Source: an uncultured Alphaproteobacteria bacterium
Lineage (GTDB): Bacteria; Pseudomonadota; Alphaproteobacteria; Paracaedibacterales; CAITNM01
Direction: 5' to 3'
DNA length: 64,000 nucleotides
NCBI GenBank assembly: GCA_903893805.1
Contig: CAITNM010000041.1
Coordinates: 1-64,000, forward strand
The notes beneath the pieces are model-generated. The model searched no databases and was not told the DNA's origin. It saw only the letters and a list, made by a program, of their open reading frames with translations. Shown here piece after piece: positions 27,075-36,036 of the stretch. Positions within the stretch are counted from its first letter, which is position 1; every line of letters starts with the position of its first letter. The position numbers and the translations under genes are program-made.

Positions 27075-28442
27075 TTAGATATGATTTTTTATATCATTAT
27101 AGTTTTGTTTAATATCGAAAATTTCAACCGGAAGGCTTAGTCCTTCTGCGGTTAGCTTTCCTTGCAACGAAAGCATTTGGTATAAATTTTCATAGTACTT
27201 TTGTATGGTGCCAATTTGGCCTAGTTTTGCTTCTAAAAGTTTTGTTTGGGCTTGCAAGACATCAAATAAAATTTTTGTGCCAACTTCCATTTCTTGTGTG
27301 TTTCCATCGACAGCCACTTGCTGTGCTTTTACTTGTTTTACAGAATTGTCCATATTTGTTTTTGCAGCAAGATAAGATCTGTACACTTGTCTACAATTTT
27401 GAATAATTTCTCGGCGAACTTTTTCAAAGGAAATACGGCTTGCTACCACGGTTTCTCCAGCCTGACGCCGTTGAGAACGCGTAAATCCAGCCTCATATAA
27501 CGGAACAGAAAGAGTTAATGCAACCTGATTATTAACACTTTTTTGTGTTGGACTCGTGCTGTAATTAATGCTGTTGATAGACGTTTTATTTTTATTTATA
27601 TCTCGAGTACTTGATGCTTCAAAATCAACAGAGGGTAATAGCTGGCCTGTAACCGATTTCTTACCTTGTTTTGCAGACGCAAGATCTTCAATTGCCTGAG
27701 TGATTTTTGGGTTGTCCCTTAATGCTACGTCTTGCAACATTTCCATGGAACCAGGCATATCAACCAGTTCCGTAGGGTGATCAACATATTCAGGAGCTGT
27801 AAGACCAGTTAACTGTTCAAATGTAGCTTTAGCTGCTTCTAATTCCGCTGATGCACTTTCCAGTCTTGATTGTGCATCTGCAAACTGCGCTTCTGCTGCT
27901 GATTCTTGAGTTAAGGTTTCTTCGCCAATACTACGCTTAGTACTAGCTGTTTCATAATTTTTTTTCATAGAAACCACGTTTGCTTTATGAACTTCAACAG
28001 TTGCATATTTTGCGTACAGTTCTAGATAGGCTCGTATAACCTTTAGGAAAACTTCTTGCTCTTGTGCTTTTAGCTGTGCCCAAGCACTAAAAATATCATG
28101 TTCTGCCTTGGAAACCTTTGCCACGTCAGTAAATCCCCTAAAAAGATTCTGAGAAACAGCAATCTTTCCATTTTGATCTTTCTGAGATCCACTTCTGTGT
28201 AAACCATCTGTATCAACCTTGGTCCTGCTATTTGCAAGTGTGCCCTTTGCTTCAGCTTTAACTGTTGGCCTAAAGCCACTTTTTGCCTGAACAATTTGTT
28301 CATGAGACGCAATAACTTTTTGACGTATCTCTAAAAGCTCTTGGTTGTTTTGATAAGCAGCTACTAGAGCGTCTCTTACGTTAAGTGCATGTGCAGATCC
28401 ACAAGCCAGTGAGATGCTCAAAAATATAATACGAAATTTCAT
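27075..28442 (-). CDS. tolC: TolC-family outer-membrane efflux/secretion channel
   Basis: A 455-residue protein read from the ATG at 28442 (ribosome-binding AAGG, clean signal MKFRIIFLSISLACGSAHA); an earlier in-frame start at 28499 adds 19 residues before the signal. The remainder has the twice-repeated helical barrel pattern of TolC: NGKIAVSQNLFRGF and NNQVALTLSVPLYEAGF are the paired strand motifs, and VGTKILFDVLQAQTKLLEAK is the terminal helix. TolC serves type I secretion and RND pumps; no partner is encoded nearby. The gene follows pcm and a rhodanese, an arrangement common in alphaproteobacteria. Confidence 0.88.
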   Translation of the reverse strand: MKFRIIFLSISLACGSAHALNVRDALVAAYQNNQELLEIRQKVIASHEQIVQAKSGFRPTVKAEAKGTLANSRTKVDTDGLHRSGSQKDQNGKIAVSQNLFRGFTDVAKVSKAEHDIFSAWAQLKAQEQEVFLKVIRAYLELYAKYATVEVHKANVVSMKKNYETASTKRSIGEETLTQESAAEAQFADAQSRLESASAELEAAKATFEQLTGLTAPEYVDHPTELVDMPGSMEMLQDVALRDNPKITQAIEDLASAKQGKKSVTGQLLPSVDFEASSTRDINKNKTSINSINYSTSPTQKSVNNQVALTLSVPLYEAGFTRSQRRQAGETVVASRISFEKVRREIIQNCRQVYRSYLAAKTNMDNSVKQVKAQQVAVDGNTQEMEVGTKILFDVLQAQTKLLEAKLGQIGTIQKYYENLYQMLSLQGKLTAEGLSLPVEIFDIKQNYNDIKNHI

Positions 28443-28455
28443 GATTACCTTAAGT

Positions 28456-28764
28456 TTAATAAAGAGGCACAGAAGGATCAATTTCCCTAGCCCATGCATC
28501 TATTCCCCCATCCACATTGTAGACAATGGTGAAGCCATGTTGCAAGAGGAAAGCCGCAGCTCTGGAGCTTCTTCCACCATGGTGGCAGATTACTGCAATC
28601 GAGTGGTTTTGATTAAGTTCGTTGATTTTGGCAGGAATATCTTTTAATGGCACATGAACCGAACCTGCAACGCAAGCAATGTCCCTTTCCCACTTTTCGC
28701 GCACATCAAGTACCGTAAAGTGTCCAAATTGCTCATGTAATTTTTGAACTGAAATTGACAGCAT
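28456..28764 (-). CDS. rhodanese-domain protein
   Basis: A 102-residue single-domain rhodanese. The active-site Cys is in CHHGGRS at about 59-65, and DVREKWE at about 20-26 is the typical first motif. Such proteins move sulfane sulfur in the cytoplasm. It starts two bases after the broken pcm and ends 13 bases before the start of the TolC-type gene, so it is the middle of a three-gene operon. Confidence 0.85.
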   Translation of the reverse strand: MLSISVQKLHEQFGHFTVLDVREKWERDIACVAGSVHVPLKDIPAKINELNQNHSIAVICHHGGRSSRAAAFLLQHGFTIVYNVDGGIDAWAREIDPSVPLY

Positions 28765-28766
28765 AG

Positions 28767-29436
28767 TTAAAATGTAAAATCCTCTGGTTCGATAAACTCA
28801 GTGCATGGTGGCATATTTGCTTCAATTGTAAAGACTTTCTGTAGCATATTAGCTTTTTTTTCAAACACACAGGCTTTTGCAGAATCTGTTCCGCCAGTAT
28901 TAATGCATATGGCTACTCTGCCGCATTCTTGAAGTTGATCAATGATAGATTCAGGTATTGAGTTGAGCCCAAGTTCAATAATGATTGCTTTATAGGGACC
29001 GTGTTCACTTAGTCCTAATTTTAAAGGACCACTTTGAATAACTGCATTATATTTTTTTAATTTTTCACGACATTTAGCAACTAAAATGGGATGTGATATC
29101 AATGATATAAGCCTTACATCCCATTTCAAATAGCACAGTTGCGGTGTATCCATAGTTTCCACCAACAACCAAAACCTTATCATCTGCTTCTAGGTTTAAA
29201 TGTTGCAAAAATATTCCAAGAGTTTGCGGAGCAAAAAGATATCGCCCTGGGATGTCGCAGTACACAGGGCTATCTCCATATGCTACAGACAAAACCACTA
29301 CTGGAACAAAGTGTTCTCGGGGGATTCTCTCAAGCGTACCTAGAATTAATTTATCAATAACGCCATTCGTTTTTAACTGAGCAAACACCATATTGCTTCG
29401 TGCATTTTGAATAGGATCCACACGATGAACTCGCAT
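28767..29436 (-). pseudogene. pcm: protein-L-isoaspartate O-methyltransferase, frameshifted
   Basis: The intact enzyme (about 215-220 residues) repairs isoaspartyl residues using SAM. The first frame starts at 29436 with NARSNMVFAQLKTNGVID and IPREHFVP, and reaches the SAM loop VLVVGGNYGYTAT and the acidic strand AYIID; the second frame carries SHPILVAKCREKLKKY and runs to 28767. Skipping one base at about 29097 joins AYIID to SHPILV. The SAM loop already deviates from the usual G-x-G-x-G. The gene is therefore most likely a recent pseudogene, unless the extra base is a sequencing error. Confidence 0.85.
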
Positions 29437-29439
29437 CCC

Positions 29440-29469
29440 TTGACCTTTAACTATAAATTTGTGTATTCA
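29440..29469 (+). promoter_or_regulatory. possible tRNA-Cys promoter
   Basis: TTGACC at 29440-29445 and TATTCA at 29464-29469, 18 bases apart, lie about 40 bases before the tRNA. The -10 match is moderate. Confidence 0.35.
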
Positions 29470-29506
29470 TTATAGGCGGGCGAATAGAGCTTTGACAAAA
29501 GCAAAT

Positions 29507-29580
29507 GGCCGGGTGGCAGAATGGTTATGCGGAGGACTGCAAATCCTTGAATGTCGGTTCGATTCCGGTCCCGGCCTCCA
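29507..29580 (+). tRNA. trnC: tRNA-Cys (GCA)
   Basis: A complete cloverleaf: acceptor GGCCGGG paired with CCCGGCC, discriminator T and encoded CCA, D-loop with GTGGCAGAATGGTT, anticodon loop CTGCAAA giving GCA, and T-arm GGTTCGATTCC. It lies between the pcm pseudogene and rpoH. Confidence 0.96.
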
Positions 29581-29595
29581 ATTTTCACCGCAGTG

Positions 29596-30420
29596 TTAGT
29601 GGTTCATATGTTTGAGCCCAGCAAACATAAAAGATTTTCTGAGTTTTCTAATCGCATGTTTTTCGATCTGTCGAACTCTTTCTTTTGTTATTCCATAGCT
29701 AATACTGATTTCTTCTAGGGTTTGAGTTGGTTCGTTTATACGCCGTTTTATTAAAATATCCATCTCACGTACGTCAAGAAACTCATGAAATTTTTCAAAC
29801 ATAGTAATATAAGAATTTTGTTCCTCCTCATTAATGAGAATAGAATCAATTAATTCGCCTTCGTCAGCCAACATATCAGTAAAGGTTACTTCATAATCTG
29901 CGTGAATCTTTTGATCAAGACATTTATCTTTTTGAATAAGCTTGTCATGCATAGCTTGCACTTCACGCACAGAAATTTGTAAATTATTTGCAATAGTATT
30001 TGCTATATGAGGTTCAAAATATAGCGTATCAACCTTTTCCAAGCTACGCTTTAGGTAGCGTAGTTGAAAAAATAATTTTTTATGAGTGGTGGTTGTGCCA
30101 ACTCTTACAATTGACCAATTGCGCATAACGTAGTCTTGACAGCTGGCATTTACCCACCATCTTGCATAGCTTGAAAAACGCACCCCTCGGCTTGAATCGT
30201 ACTTGCACAATGCAACACAAAGACCTAGCCATGCTTCTTGAATCAAATCTTCACGTAAAATGCCGTAGTGGCTATATTTTTTAACGACATTTAAAACAAG
30301 AGGCCTAAAGGCCAACAGAAGCTCTTGACTATCTTTTAATTTATAAAACTCTTGCCAGTTTTCTATAAGCTGTTCTTCTTGTGATTGAGTTAAAAAGTCC
30401 GATGTTTTTTTTGCAGGCAT
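29596..30420 (-). CDS. rpoH: RNA polymerase sigma-32-type factor
   Basis: A 274-residue sigma-70-family protein. It has region 2 (LIQEAWLGLCVALCKYDSSR, FSSYARWWVNASCQDYVM), the RpoH-box-like HKKLFFQLRYLK after NWSIVRVGTTTT, and region 4 ending in a helix-turn-helix (LEEISISYGITKERVRQIE). This combination is characteristic of heat-shock RpoH in alphaproteobacteria. Translation probably starts at the ATG at 30420; a GTG five codons upstream is possible. Neither has a strong ribosome-binding site. Confidence 0.9.
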   Translation of the reverse strand: MPAKKTSDFLTQSQEEQLIENWQEFYKLKDSQELLLAFRPLVLNVVKKYSHYGILREDLIQEAWLGLCVALCKYDSSRGVRFSSYARWWVNASCQDYVMRNWSIVRVGTTTTHKKLFFQLRYLKRSLEKVDTLYFEPHIANTIANNLQISVREVQAMHDKLIQKDKCLDQKIHADYEVTFTDMLADEGELIDSILINEEEQNSYITMFEKFHEFLDVREMDILIKRRINEPTQTLEEISISYGITKERVRQIEKHAIRKLRKSFMFAGLKHMNH

Positions 30421-30626
30421 CAAAATAAAAACCACAAATATTTGTAATTATATATTACATGATGAAAATTTACATTTTGTTAATAATAATAAAATATATA
30501 AATGTTATTTACTTAAATTTTAAGGTTCATGTGTATTACACTGAAGAAAAAATTACTTTTAACGATTATTTAATACTTTTGCTTTAAAACAGATTATAGG
30601 TATTAATCTATGTAGGTTTTAATCAT
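30421..30626. promoter_or_regulatory. AT-rich divergent intergenic region
   Basis: Between rpoH (-) and the repeat protein (+). It includes a perfect 11-base palindrome GTGTATTACAC at 30531-30541, and in front of the + gene a TTGCTT followed 16 bases later by TATTAA, a plausible promoter. No RNA gene is evident. Confidence 0.3.
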
Positions 30627-31985
30627 ATGAAATCATTTAAACACTCCCTGTTACTTGGTGCAGCTTCTGTACTAATGTACAACTCATCTTTATTTGCCAG
30701 TGAGGCGACAGTTGTGGCGTCAGTGCCTGTGCAAGTGACAGCTCAACCTGGTGTTCAAGTAGGCACTGCAGAAAATAAGTTAGAAGTTGCTGCAGGAAAA
30801 GAGCCTGCGGTAACCCTTAATGTAGCTCCAGTAGCAGAAGTAGCAGCGGCACCACTTGCTCCGGTAGCTGTGGCTCCAGTAGCAGAAGTAGCAGCGGCAC
30901 CACTTGCTCCGGTAGCTGTGGCTCCGATTGCGCCTGTAGCTGCCCCACTGACAGTTATTGATGGTGAAGCTCCCACTACGGTTAGTGCACAAAATAGAGC
31001 TGCAAATGCCATAGAAGAACTAATGAATAAAAAGCTTGAAGAAGTGCCAGTCCAGGTGGCGGGAGAGAATGAAGATCTTTCTGCTCATCATGTGGACCAG
31101 GTGGAGGCCGTAGCAGAAAAGGAAATTGCTTTGTCTGGAGAAGAAAATTCATCAGAAGTGGTTCCTGCTAAAAAAGCAAAAGGAAGCAAAAAAGCAAAAT
31201 TAACTGATGCGGAAATCGCACAACTAAAAGAAGACGGAGCTGCTAAGACAGCAGCTAGAAAAGCAGCCAAAGAACAGGCTGCACTAGGAGAACATGAAGA
31301 AGTAATGTCTCCCCCAGTTGAGTTAGCAAATGCTTCTGAAGAAGAAATTGCTGCTCCTGTTGCTCATCATGTAGATCAGGCAGAGCATGTAGTGGGAGAG
31401 AATGAAGCTCCTTCTGCTCATCATGTGGATCATGTAGATCAGGCAAAGCATGTAGCGGGAGAGAATGAAGCTCCTTCTGCTCATCATGTGGATCAGGCTC
31501 AACCACCAGTTGTGCTTGCAGAAGAGCCTAAGCCGACATTCGCTGTTATTGTTGAGACTGAAGTAAATGGCAAACAAGCTATATCACTTACAGCAACTCA
31601 AGAGCACGCTTTTAATAAAGCAAACCAACCAGAAGAGCCCACAAAAATTATTGTGGCGCCGGTAGAGGCACCAACTGCTGTTAATGGAGCAGTTGCTGAT
31701 AGCTCAGAACACCACGATGCTAAGGCAATCCAAGAAGAGGCAAAAGAAGAGCCAGTGAAAAAAGAAGAACCTTTGATCGTAGAAGGAACTAAAAATGGTC
31801 CTGTAGTTGATGTAACTCACGCTGAAGACGGTGTTGTGAATGCAGAGCATCACGAAGCTGCCGCAGAAAAGCATGATGCAAAAGAAGAAGGACATCACGA
31901 AGCTGCGCCAACAGGTGACCACAAAGATGATGTAAAAAAAGTTGAAGAGCATGATGTAAAACCAGACGCACATGCCGCAGCTTAA
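30627..31985 (+). CDS. exported Ala/Glu/His-rich repeat protein
   Basis: A 452-residue protein with a signal peptide ending LFASEA, then low-complexity sequence. Internal repeats are exact at DNA level: a 48-base unit at 30825-30872 and 30873-30920 (encoding APVAEVAAAPLAPVAV) and a 63-base unit at 31371-31433 and 31434-31496 (encoding the AHHVDH/VDQAKHV pattern). The C-terminus is rich in His, Glu, Asp and Lys (EHHEAAAEKHDAKEEGHHE). No enzymatic domain is visible. Its style matches the exported proteins at 39075-39656 and 57103-58107. A terminator follows the stop codon. Possible roles are metal binding, a surface coat or a host-directed protein. Confidence 0.75.
   Translation: MKSFKHSLLLGAASVLMYNSSLFASEATVVASVPVQVTAQPGVQVGTAENKLEVAAGKEPAVTLNVAPVAEVAAAPLAPVAVAPVAEVAAAPLAPVAVAPIAPVAAPLTVIDGEAPTTVSAQNRAANAIEELMNKKLEEVPVQVAGENEDLSAHHVDQVEAVAEKEIALSGEENSSEVVPAKKAKGSKKAKLTDAEIAQLKEDGAAKTAARKAAKEQAALGEHEEVMSPPVELANASEEEIAAPVAHHVDQAEHVVGENEAPSAHHVDHVDQAKHVAGENEAPSAHHVDQAQPPVVLAEEPKPTFAVIVETEVNGKQAISLTATQEHAFNKANQPEEPTKIIVAPVEAPTAVNGAVADSSEHHDAKAIQEEAKEEPVKKEEPLIVEGTKNGPVVDVTHAEDGVVNAEHHEAAAEKHDAKEEGHHEAAPTGDHKDDVKKVEEHDVKPDAHAAA
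30825..30920 (+). repeat. two tandem 48-bp repeats
   Basis: Two identical 48-base units (16 codons) back to back inside the exported repeat protein. Their identity suggests recent duplication by slippage. Confidence 0.9.
31371..31496 (+). repeat. two tandem 63-bp repeats
   Basis: Two nearly identical 63-base units (21 codons) encoding the His-Val-Asp-rich segment; only a few bases differ between them. Confidence 0.9.
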
Positions 31986-32015
31986 TAAACACTAGTAAAT
32001 AAACACTCCGCAAGG

Positions 32016-32040
32016 TGCTCTTCTTAGGAAGAGCATTTTT
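32016..32040 (+). terminator. intrinsic terminator of the repeat-protein gene
   Basis: Arms 32016-32023 (TGCTCTTC) and 32028-32035 (GAAGAGCA) form a perfect 8-bp stem with a TTAG loop followed by TTTTT. It lies about 30 bases after the stop codon. Confidence 0.88.
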
Positions 32041-32097
32041 GCTATTCTAATGTTCGTTTTTTGCAGGTAACCTGAAAAAAATTAAAACATATAAATT

Positions 32098-32817
32098 ATG
32101 ACCCGCATCGATAAACGTACTTCTAATGATCTTCGTTCTGTTTTCTTGGGTCCTGGCTTTGCAAAATTTGCTCATGGATCATGCTTTGTAAAATTTGGCG
32201 ATACTCATGTATTGTGCACAGCAACAATTGAAGAAAAAGTTCCTCATTTTTTAAAAAACACAAAAACAGGATGGATTACTGCTGAATACGGAATGCTTCC
32301 TTGCTCTACTCAAGACAGAGTTGCTCGAGAGGCAGCAAAAGGTAAACAGTCTGGACGCACTCAGGAAATTCAACGGCTTATTGGTCGCAGCATTCGCGCA
32401 ATAGTTGACCTAAAGGCCTTAGGTGAAAGACAAATCAAAATAGATTGTGATGTGCTACAAGCAGACGGCGGTACTCGTACAGCAAGCATCACAGGTGCAT
32501 ACGTTGCGCTTTATCAAGCAATGCAACGATTGGTGAATAAAAAACAAATACCGTCTATTCCTTTTACTGACCAAGTTGCCGCGGTGTCCTGTGGGATATG
32601 CCAACAAAAAGCTTTGTTAGACTTAAACTACGTTGAAGATTCCTCAGCAGATGTTGATGCCAATTTTGTTTTAACTGCAAGTGGAAAAATTATTGAAGTT
32701 CAAGCTTGTGCTGAAAAAAATCCATTTGATCAACAGCAGTTTATGGATATGTTAGCTCTCGCACAAAAAGGAGCTTCAGAATTATTTGAGTTACAAAAAA
32801 AGGCATTAAATTTATAA
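32098..32817 (+). CDS. rph: ribonuclease PH
   Basis: A phosphorolytic 3'-5' exonuclease that trims tRNA 3' ends. The 239-residue product has the family motifs [19 protein letters not shown], [50 protein letters not shown] and the C-terminal [11 protein letters not shown] block. The length is typical. It is upstream of hfq but separated from it by a stem-loop. Confidence 0.96.
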   Translation: MTRIDKRTSNDLRSVFLGPGFAKFAHGSCFVKFGDTHVLCTATIEEKVPHFLKNTKTGWITAEYGMLPCSTQDRVAREAAKGKQSGRTQEIQRLIGRSIRAIVDLKALGERQIKIDCDVLQADGGTRTASITGAYVALYQAMQRLVNKKQIPSIPFTDQVAAVSCGICQQKALLDLNYVEDSSADVDANFVLTASGKIIEVQACAEKNPFDQQQFMDMLALAQKGASELFELQKKALNL

Positions 32818-32846
32818 TTTTTTAACTAGATGAAGTGTAAAACTTA

Positions 32847-32879
32847 GAAAACTCCTTCCAGCCATTGCCAGGAGTTTTC
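32847..32879 (+). terminator. stem-loop between rph and hfq
   Basis: A 10-bp perfect stem (32847-32856 GAAAACTCCT with 32870-32879) with a 13-base loop. The downstream T run is short, so this may be a weak terminator or an hfq leader element. Confidence 0.5.
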
Positions 32880-32925
32880 ACTAAGGATTACAATCACATG
32901 AATAAAAATAATTAAGGAGAGACAA

Positions 32926-33246
32926 ATGTCTCATGAAAAATCGGTTAATGTTCAAGATGCTTTTTTAAACCACATTCGTAAAAACAAAACTCCTCTTACT
33001 GTTTTTTTGGTAAACGGTGTGAAGTTACAAGGAAATATCACTTGGTTTGATAGCAATACAATTTTGTTACGCCGCGAAGGTCATGCTCAGCTTATTTATA
33101 AGCACGCAATTTCAACATTAATGCCTCACGGTCCAGTTAGTATTCTTGATTATCAAAATAATGATAGAGAAGAACGTTACACGCAAAACAATACTGAAGC
33201 AGCTGCTGTTGCGGCCTTTGAAGGGGATGATGACGAAGAAGATTAA
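32926..33246 (+). CDS. hfq: RNA chaperone Hfq
   Basis: A hexameric Sm-like protein that pairs small RNAs with mRNAs. The 106-residue product contains the Sm1 motif ([19 protein letters not shown]) and the Sm2 motif [10 protein letters not shown] (the usual YKHAIST-). It has a good ribosome-binding site (AAGGAGAG) and a variable acidic tail (EGDDDEED), as in other alphaproteobacteria. Confidence 0.96.
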   Translation: MSHEKSVNVQDAFLNHIRKNKTPLTVFLVNGVKLQGNITWFDSNTILLRREGHAQLIYKHAISTLMPHGPVSILDYQNNDREERYTQNNTEAAAVAAFEGDDDEED

Positions 33247-33262
33247 AGCTAGAAATTTAGAA

Positions 33263-33347
33263 TGGTGCGGTCGAGAAGACTCGAACTTCCACGAATTTCT
33301 CCACAGCGACCTCAACGCTGCGTGTCTACCAATTCCACCACGACCGC
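33263..33347 (-). tRNA. trnL: tRNA-Leu (GAG)
   Basis: On the - strand the acceptor GCGGTCG pairs with CGACCGC and is followed by encoded ACCA. A class II long variable arm is present, and the anticodon stem CAGCG/CGCTG encloses TTGAGGT, giving anticodon GAG. The length of 85 bases includes CCA. Confidence 0.95.
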
Positions 33348-33411
33348 AGTGAGGAAAAGATAGCAAAGTTAAAATAAGCGCACAAGACTAAGCATCAAGT
33401 GCGCTTAACCT

Positions 33412-33882
33412 TTACAGCAGCGAACCAGCGCCACTGACTGAGCAAACTCCGGGATTATCTTCAATATTTATTTTCAAAACTAAGCTATTTTCTACAACCA
33501 ACAAAAACCTTGTGCAGCGTACACCCATGTGTTTTTCCTGAAGATCTAATTCTAAGCCCAGTGCTTTGGTAAGCTCCCCACTTCCATCAGCCAGCATAAT
33601 AATATTGGCATCTGGCGCAACTTGCTCTTTCCATGCTTGCATCACAAAAGCATCGTTAACAGCCATGCAGATAATATTTTCATAGCCTTTTGCGCGTAAC
33701 GCCTGCTCTTGTTGAGCAAAACCAGGTAGCTGAGTTTGCGAGCATGTTGGGGTAAATGCTCCTGGGAGACCAAATAAAATTGTTTTTCCTTGAAACAACT
33801 CATCTGTGTTTATTTCCTTTTTTCCCTCAAGAGTTACAACTTGTACTATCATTTTTGGGATTTTAGCGTTCACTGAAATCAT
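33412..33882 (-). CDS. peroxiredoxin (Prx5/AhpE-like type)
   Basis: A 156-residue thiol peroxidase of the type-II (PRX5) class. The peroxidatic Cys lies in PGAFTPTCS (about 43-51), and the conserved ADGSGELTKALG and RCTRFLLVVE segments are present; a late Cys in DNPGVCSVSGA could be resolving. It reduces hydroperoxides using thiols. The upstream region shares a TTTCACCTTGAG element with brnQ. Confidence 0.88.
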   Translation of the reverse strand: MISVNAKIPKMIVQVVTLEGKKEINTDELFQGKTILFGLPGAFTPTCSQTQLPGFAQQEQALRAKGYENIICMAVNDAFVMQAWKEQVAPDANIIMLADGSGELTKALGLELDLQEKHMGVRCTRFLLVVENSLVLKINIEDNPGVCSVSGAGSLL

Positions 33883-34133
33883 TTTTAACCTTTAAGTTAG
33901 AGATCAGCTGCAGAATACTCGACACATGTAAGTGCCTCAAGGTGAAATTATTTCTTTTTAAGATCTTGACTACATTCTTGCTAAATATTAGAAATAAATT
34001 CATAAAAATTATTTTTTATGACATGAATAAGTAATATAAATTTAATTCTTCATTTTATTTGAGAATTTTACTGACTTTTCCTTGTGTTTAGTGAAGACTA
34101 TTGGCTAATCTATAACACAAAGGGAGGCAATTA
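33883..34133. promoter_or_regulatory. divergent intergenic region
   Basis: Between the peroxiredoxin gene (-) and the antiporter gene (+). It holds the element at 33924-33947 (listed separately), an AT-rich middle, and the strong ribosome-binding site GGGAGG before the antiporter start. For peroxiredoxin a TTGAGG followed 17 bases later by TATTCT on the - strand is a plausible promoter. Confidence 0.35.
33924..33947 (-). promoter_or_regulatory. element shared with the brnQ upstream region (peroxiredoxin)
   Basis: On the - strand this is TTTCACCTTGAG, seven bases, then CATGT. The same arrangement with the same spacing occurs at 53700-53723 ahead of the brnQ leader. The 12-base core is identical in both. 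It may be an operator or part of a promoter. Confidence 0.4.
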
Positions 34134-35429
34134 ATGCACGGTGAATTCAGTATAACCAATATAGCCTTGGTGATGTTAGTTGCCTTGGTTTTTGGCTTAG
34201 GCATGACGCGCTTAAAGCAACCCCCTATATTAGGCTACATTATTGCCGGATTGATTTTAGGTCCATCTGGTCTAGCATTTGTTGAATCACGTGATCAGGT
34301 TAGCATTCTTGCTGAAATGGGCGTTTTACTGTTGCTTTTTGTCATTGGCATCGAGCTAAACTTGCGTACCTTTAAGAAAGTGTGGCTTGTAACATCTCTG
34401 GCAACACTTTTACAAATTCTTATCTGTACAGGTGTTACCTGGAGCATTTCCTTCTTTTTAGGGTGGAGCAATGGTCTAGCTATACTCTTAGGTTTTATCA
34501 CAGCAATTTCATCAACGGCAGTTGCTGTTAAGATGTTAGACACGATTGGTGAAGTGAACTCAGAAATTGGACAACTTAGTATTGGTGTTTTGATCGCGCA
34601 AGACTTTGCTATCGTCCCGATGATCCTCATTTTGCGTAACTTTCACAGCGACTTATCAATTTTAGGACTCTTTGCAAAGCTTCTGCTGGCTGTTGGAATT
34701 ATTGCTGGGCTTATTTACTACCTTAGTCAGAAACAAAGGGTGCGTATTGGATTTTTGGCTGATGTGATTCGTCAAAAAGATTTGCTTCCCCTGGTCAGCC
34801 TAGCTTTTTGTTTTGCTGCGGCTGCTATTTCTGGTTTGATTGGTTTATCTGCGGCTTACGGAGCTTTCCTTGCAGGGTTAACAATTGGGAATACTCACGA
34901 ACGAAGTGCAGTATTAGACACAGTTAAGCCCATTCAAAGCACGTTGATTATGGTCTTTTTCTTATCAATAGGAATATTGATGGATGTTGGATTTATCTAT
35001 ACGCATCTAGCTACGTTCTTATTATTGTTACTTTTAATAACCGTTGGAAAATCTGCAATCAACATATTAATACTACGTTTTCTGCAGATTCCTTGGTCAG
35101 AAGCATTTTTGGTTGGTGTTGTTCTTGCTCAAATTGGTGAATTTGCTTTCCTTATGGCATCTGTTGGCCATGAATCTAAAATTATAGATGAGTTTGGTGA
35201 GAAACTTATTTTATCTCTTACAGCGCTGTCGTTGTTGTTTAGTCCAATATGGATGACGCTTGCGAGACATTTAAAAAACATCACTGATGAATCAAAAATA
35301 TCTATACGCGATGTTGTTGCGTGGATTAGTATGCCTGGCAGTCATTTTTTAAAATTGGTATGGAAACGTGCAGCAAAAGAATGGCATGAAGAAGAAAAAA
35401 GTATTAAGCGCAAAGACGAAGATGCCTGA
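34134..35429 (+). CDS. CPA2-type cation:proton antiporter
   Basis: A 431-residue inner-membrane transporter of the KefB/RosB/NapA family with about 12 membrane helices. The paired GYIIAGLILGPSGL segment near the start and the family's ion-site helices near AISSTAVAVKML and AQDFAIVP are visible. The KTN/TrkA-N regulatory domain of Kef proteins is absent, so it is the short form. The ribosome-binding site GGGAGG is strong. It overlaps rnhB by eight bases. Confidence 0.85.
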   Translation: MHGEFSITNIALVMLVALVFGLGMTRLKQPPILGYIIAGLILGPSGLAFVESRDQVSILAEMGVLLLLFVIGIELNLRTFKKVWLVTSLATLLQILICTGVTWSISFFLGWSNGLAILLGFITAISSTAVAVKMLDTIGEVNSEIGQLSIGVLIAQDFAIVPMILILRNFHSDLSILGLFAKLLLAVGIIAGLIYYLSQKQRVRIGFLADVIRQKDLLPLVSLAFCFAAAAISGLIGLSAAYGAFLAGLTIGNTHERSAVLDTVKPIQSTLIMVFFLSIGILMDVGFIYTHLATFLLLLLLITVGKSAINILILRFLQIPWSEAFLVGVVLAQIGEFAFLMASVGHESKIIDEFGEKLILSLTALSLLFSPIWMTLARHLKNITDESKISIRDVVAWISMPGSHFLKLVWKRAAKEWHEEEKSIKRKDEDA

Positions 35430-36036
35430 TTTTTCTTTTGAACAAAAAATTGGATCTCAAAAAGTATCTGGCATTGATGAGGCAGGATGCGGTCCTTGGG
35501 CTGGTCCAGTTATAGCGGCTGCGGTAATATTTTTTGAATACAATCAACAATTGTGGAGCAACTTAAACGATTCAAAAAAACTAACCGTTAAAAAGCGCGA
35601 ACAGTGTTTTGAAGTGCTTACCAATTCTGCCTCCCTTGTTTATGGAATAGGTATGGCTTCGGTTGAAGAAATTGATAGTCTCAATATTGCGAATGCGACA
35701 CGATTGAGTATGGAGCGTGCAATTTCTGCCCTACCTATTCAACCGGATCATGTGCTGATCGATGGAATCCGGAAACCTTCAATCAACATCCCCCTAACAA
35801 TGATTGTAAAGGGAGACAGCCTTTGTTTAAGCATTGCAGCGGCGTCTATTATTGCAAAAGTCACTCGTGATCGAATTATGACTGATCTTGCAAAAAATTA
35901 TCCTATGTATTACTGGTCAAGAAACGCCGGTTATGGCACTGCTCTTCATCAAGAAGCTTTAAAAAACCATGGAGTAACCCCTCATCATCGTAAAAGCTTC
36001 GCTCCAATTCGTGTCTTATTAGGTGAAGCAGCATGA
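35422..36036 (+). CDS. rnhB: ribonuclease HII
   Basis: Removes RNA from RNA-DNA hybrids, including single ribonucleotides. The 204-residue product has the family signature SGIDEAGCGPWAGPV, with the catalytic Asp and Glu, the DSKKLT motif and the late active-site Asp in VTRDRIM. The ATG at 35422 is chosen because it gives the family's usual N-terminus; a longer in-frame start at 35368 lies inside the upstream gene. It overlaps the antiporter gene by eight bases and rlmB by four (ATGA). Confidence 0.92.
   Translation: MPDFSFEQKIGSQKVSGIDEAGCGPWAGPVIAAAVIFFEYNQQLWSNLNDSKKLTVKKREQCFEVLTNSASLVYGIGMASVEEIDSLNIANATRLSMERAISALPIQPDHVLIDGIRKPSINIPLTMIVKGDSLCLSIAAASIIAKVTRDRIMTDLAKNYPMYYWSRNAGYGTALHQEALKNHGVTPHHRKSFAPIRVLLGEAA

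Noticed and set aside
31255-31577. His/Leu-rich ORFs on the - strand of the repeat protein
   Set aside because: They are antisense shadows of the repeat units with no start signals.
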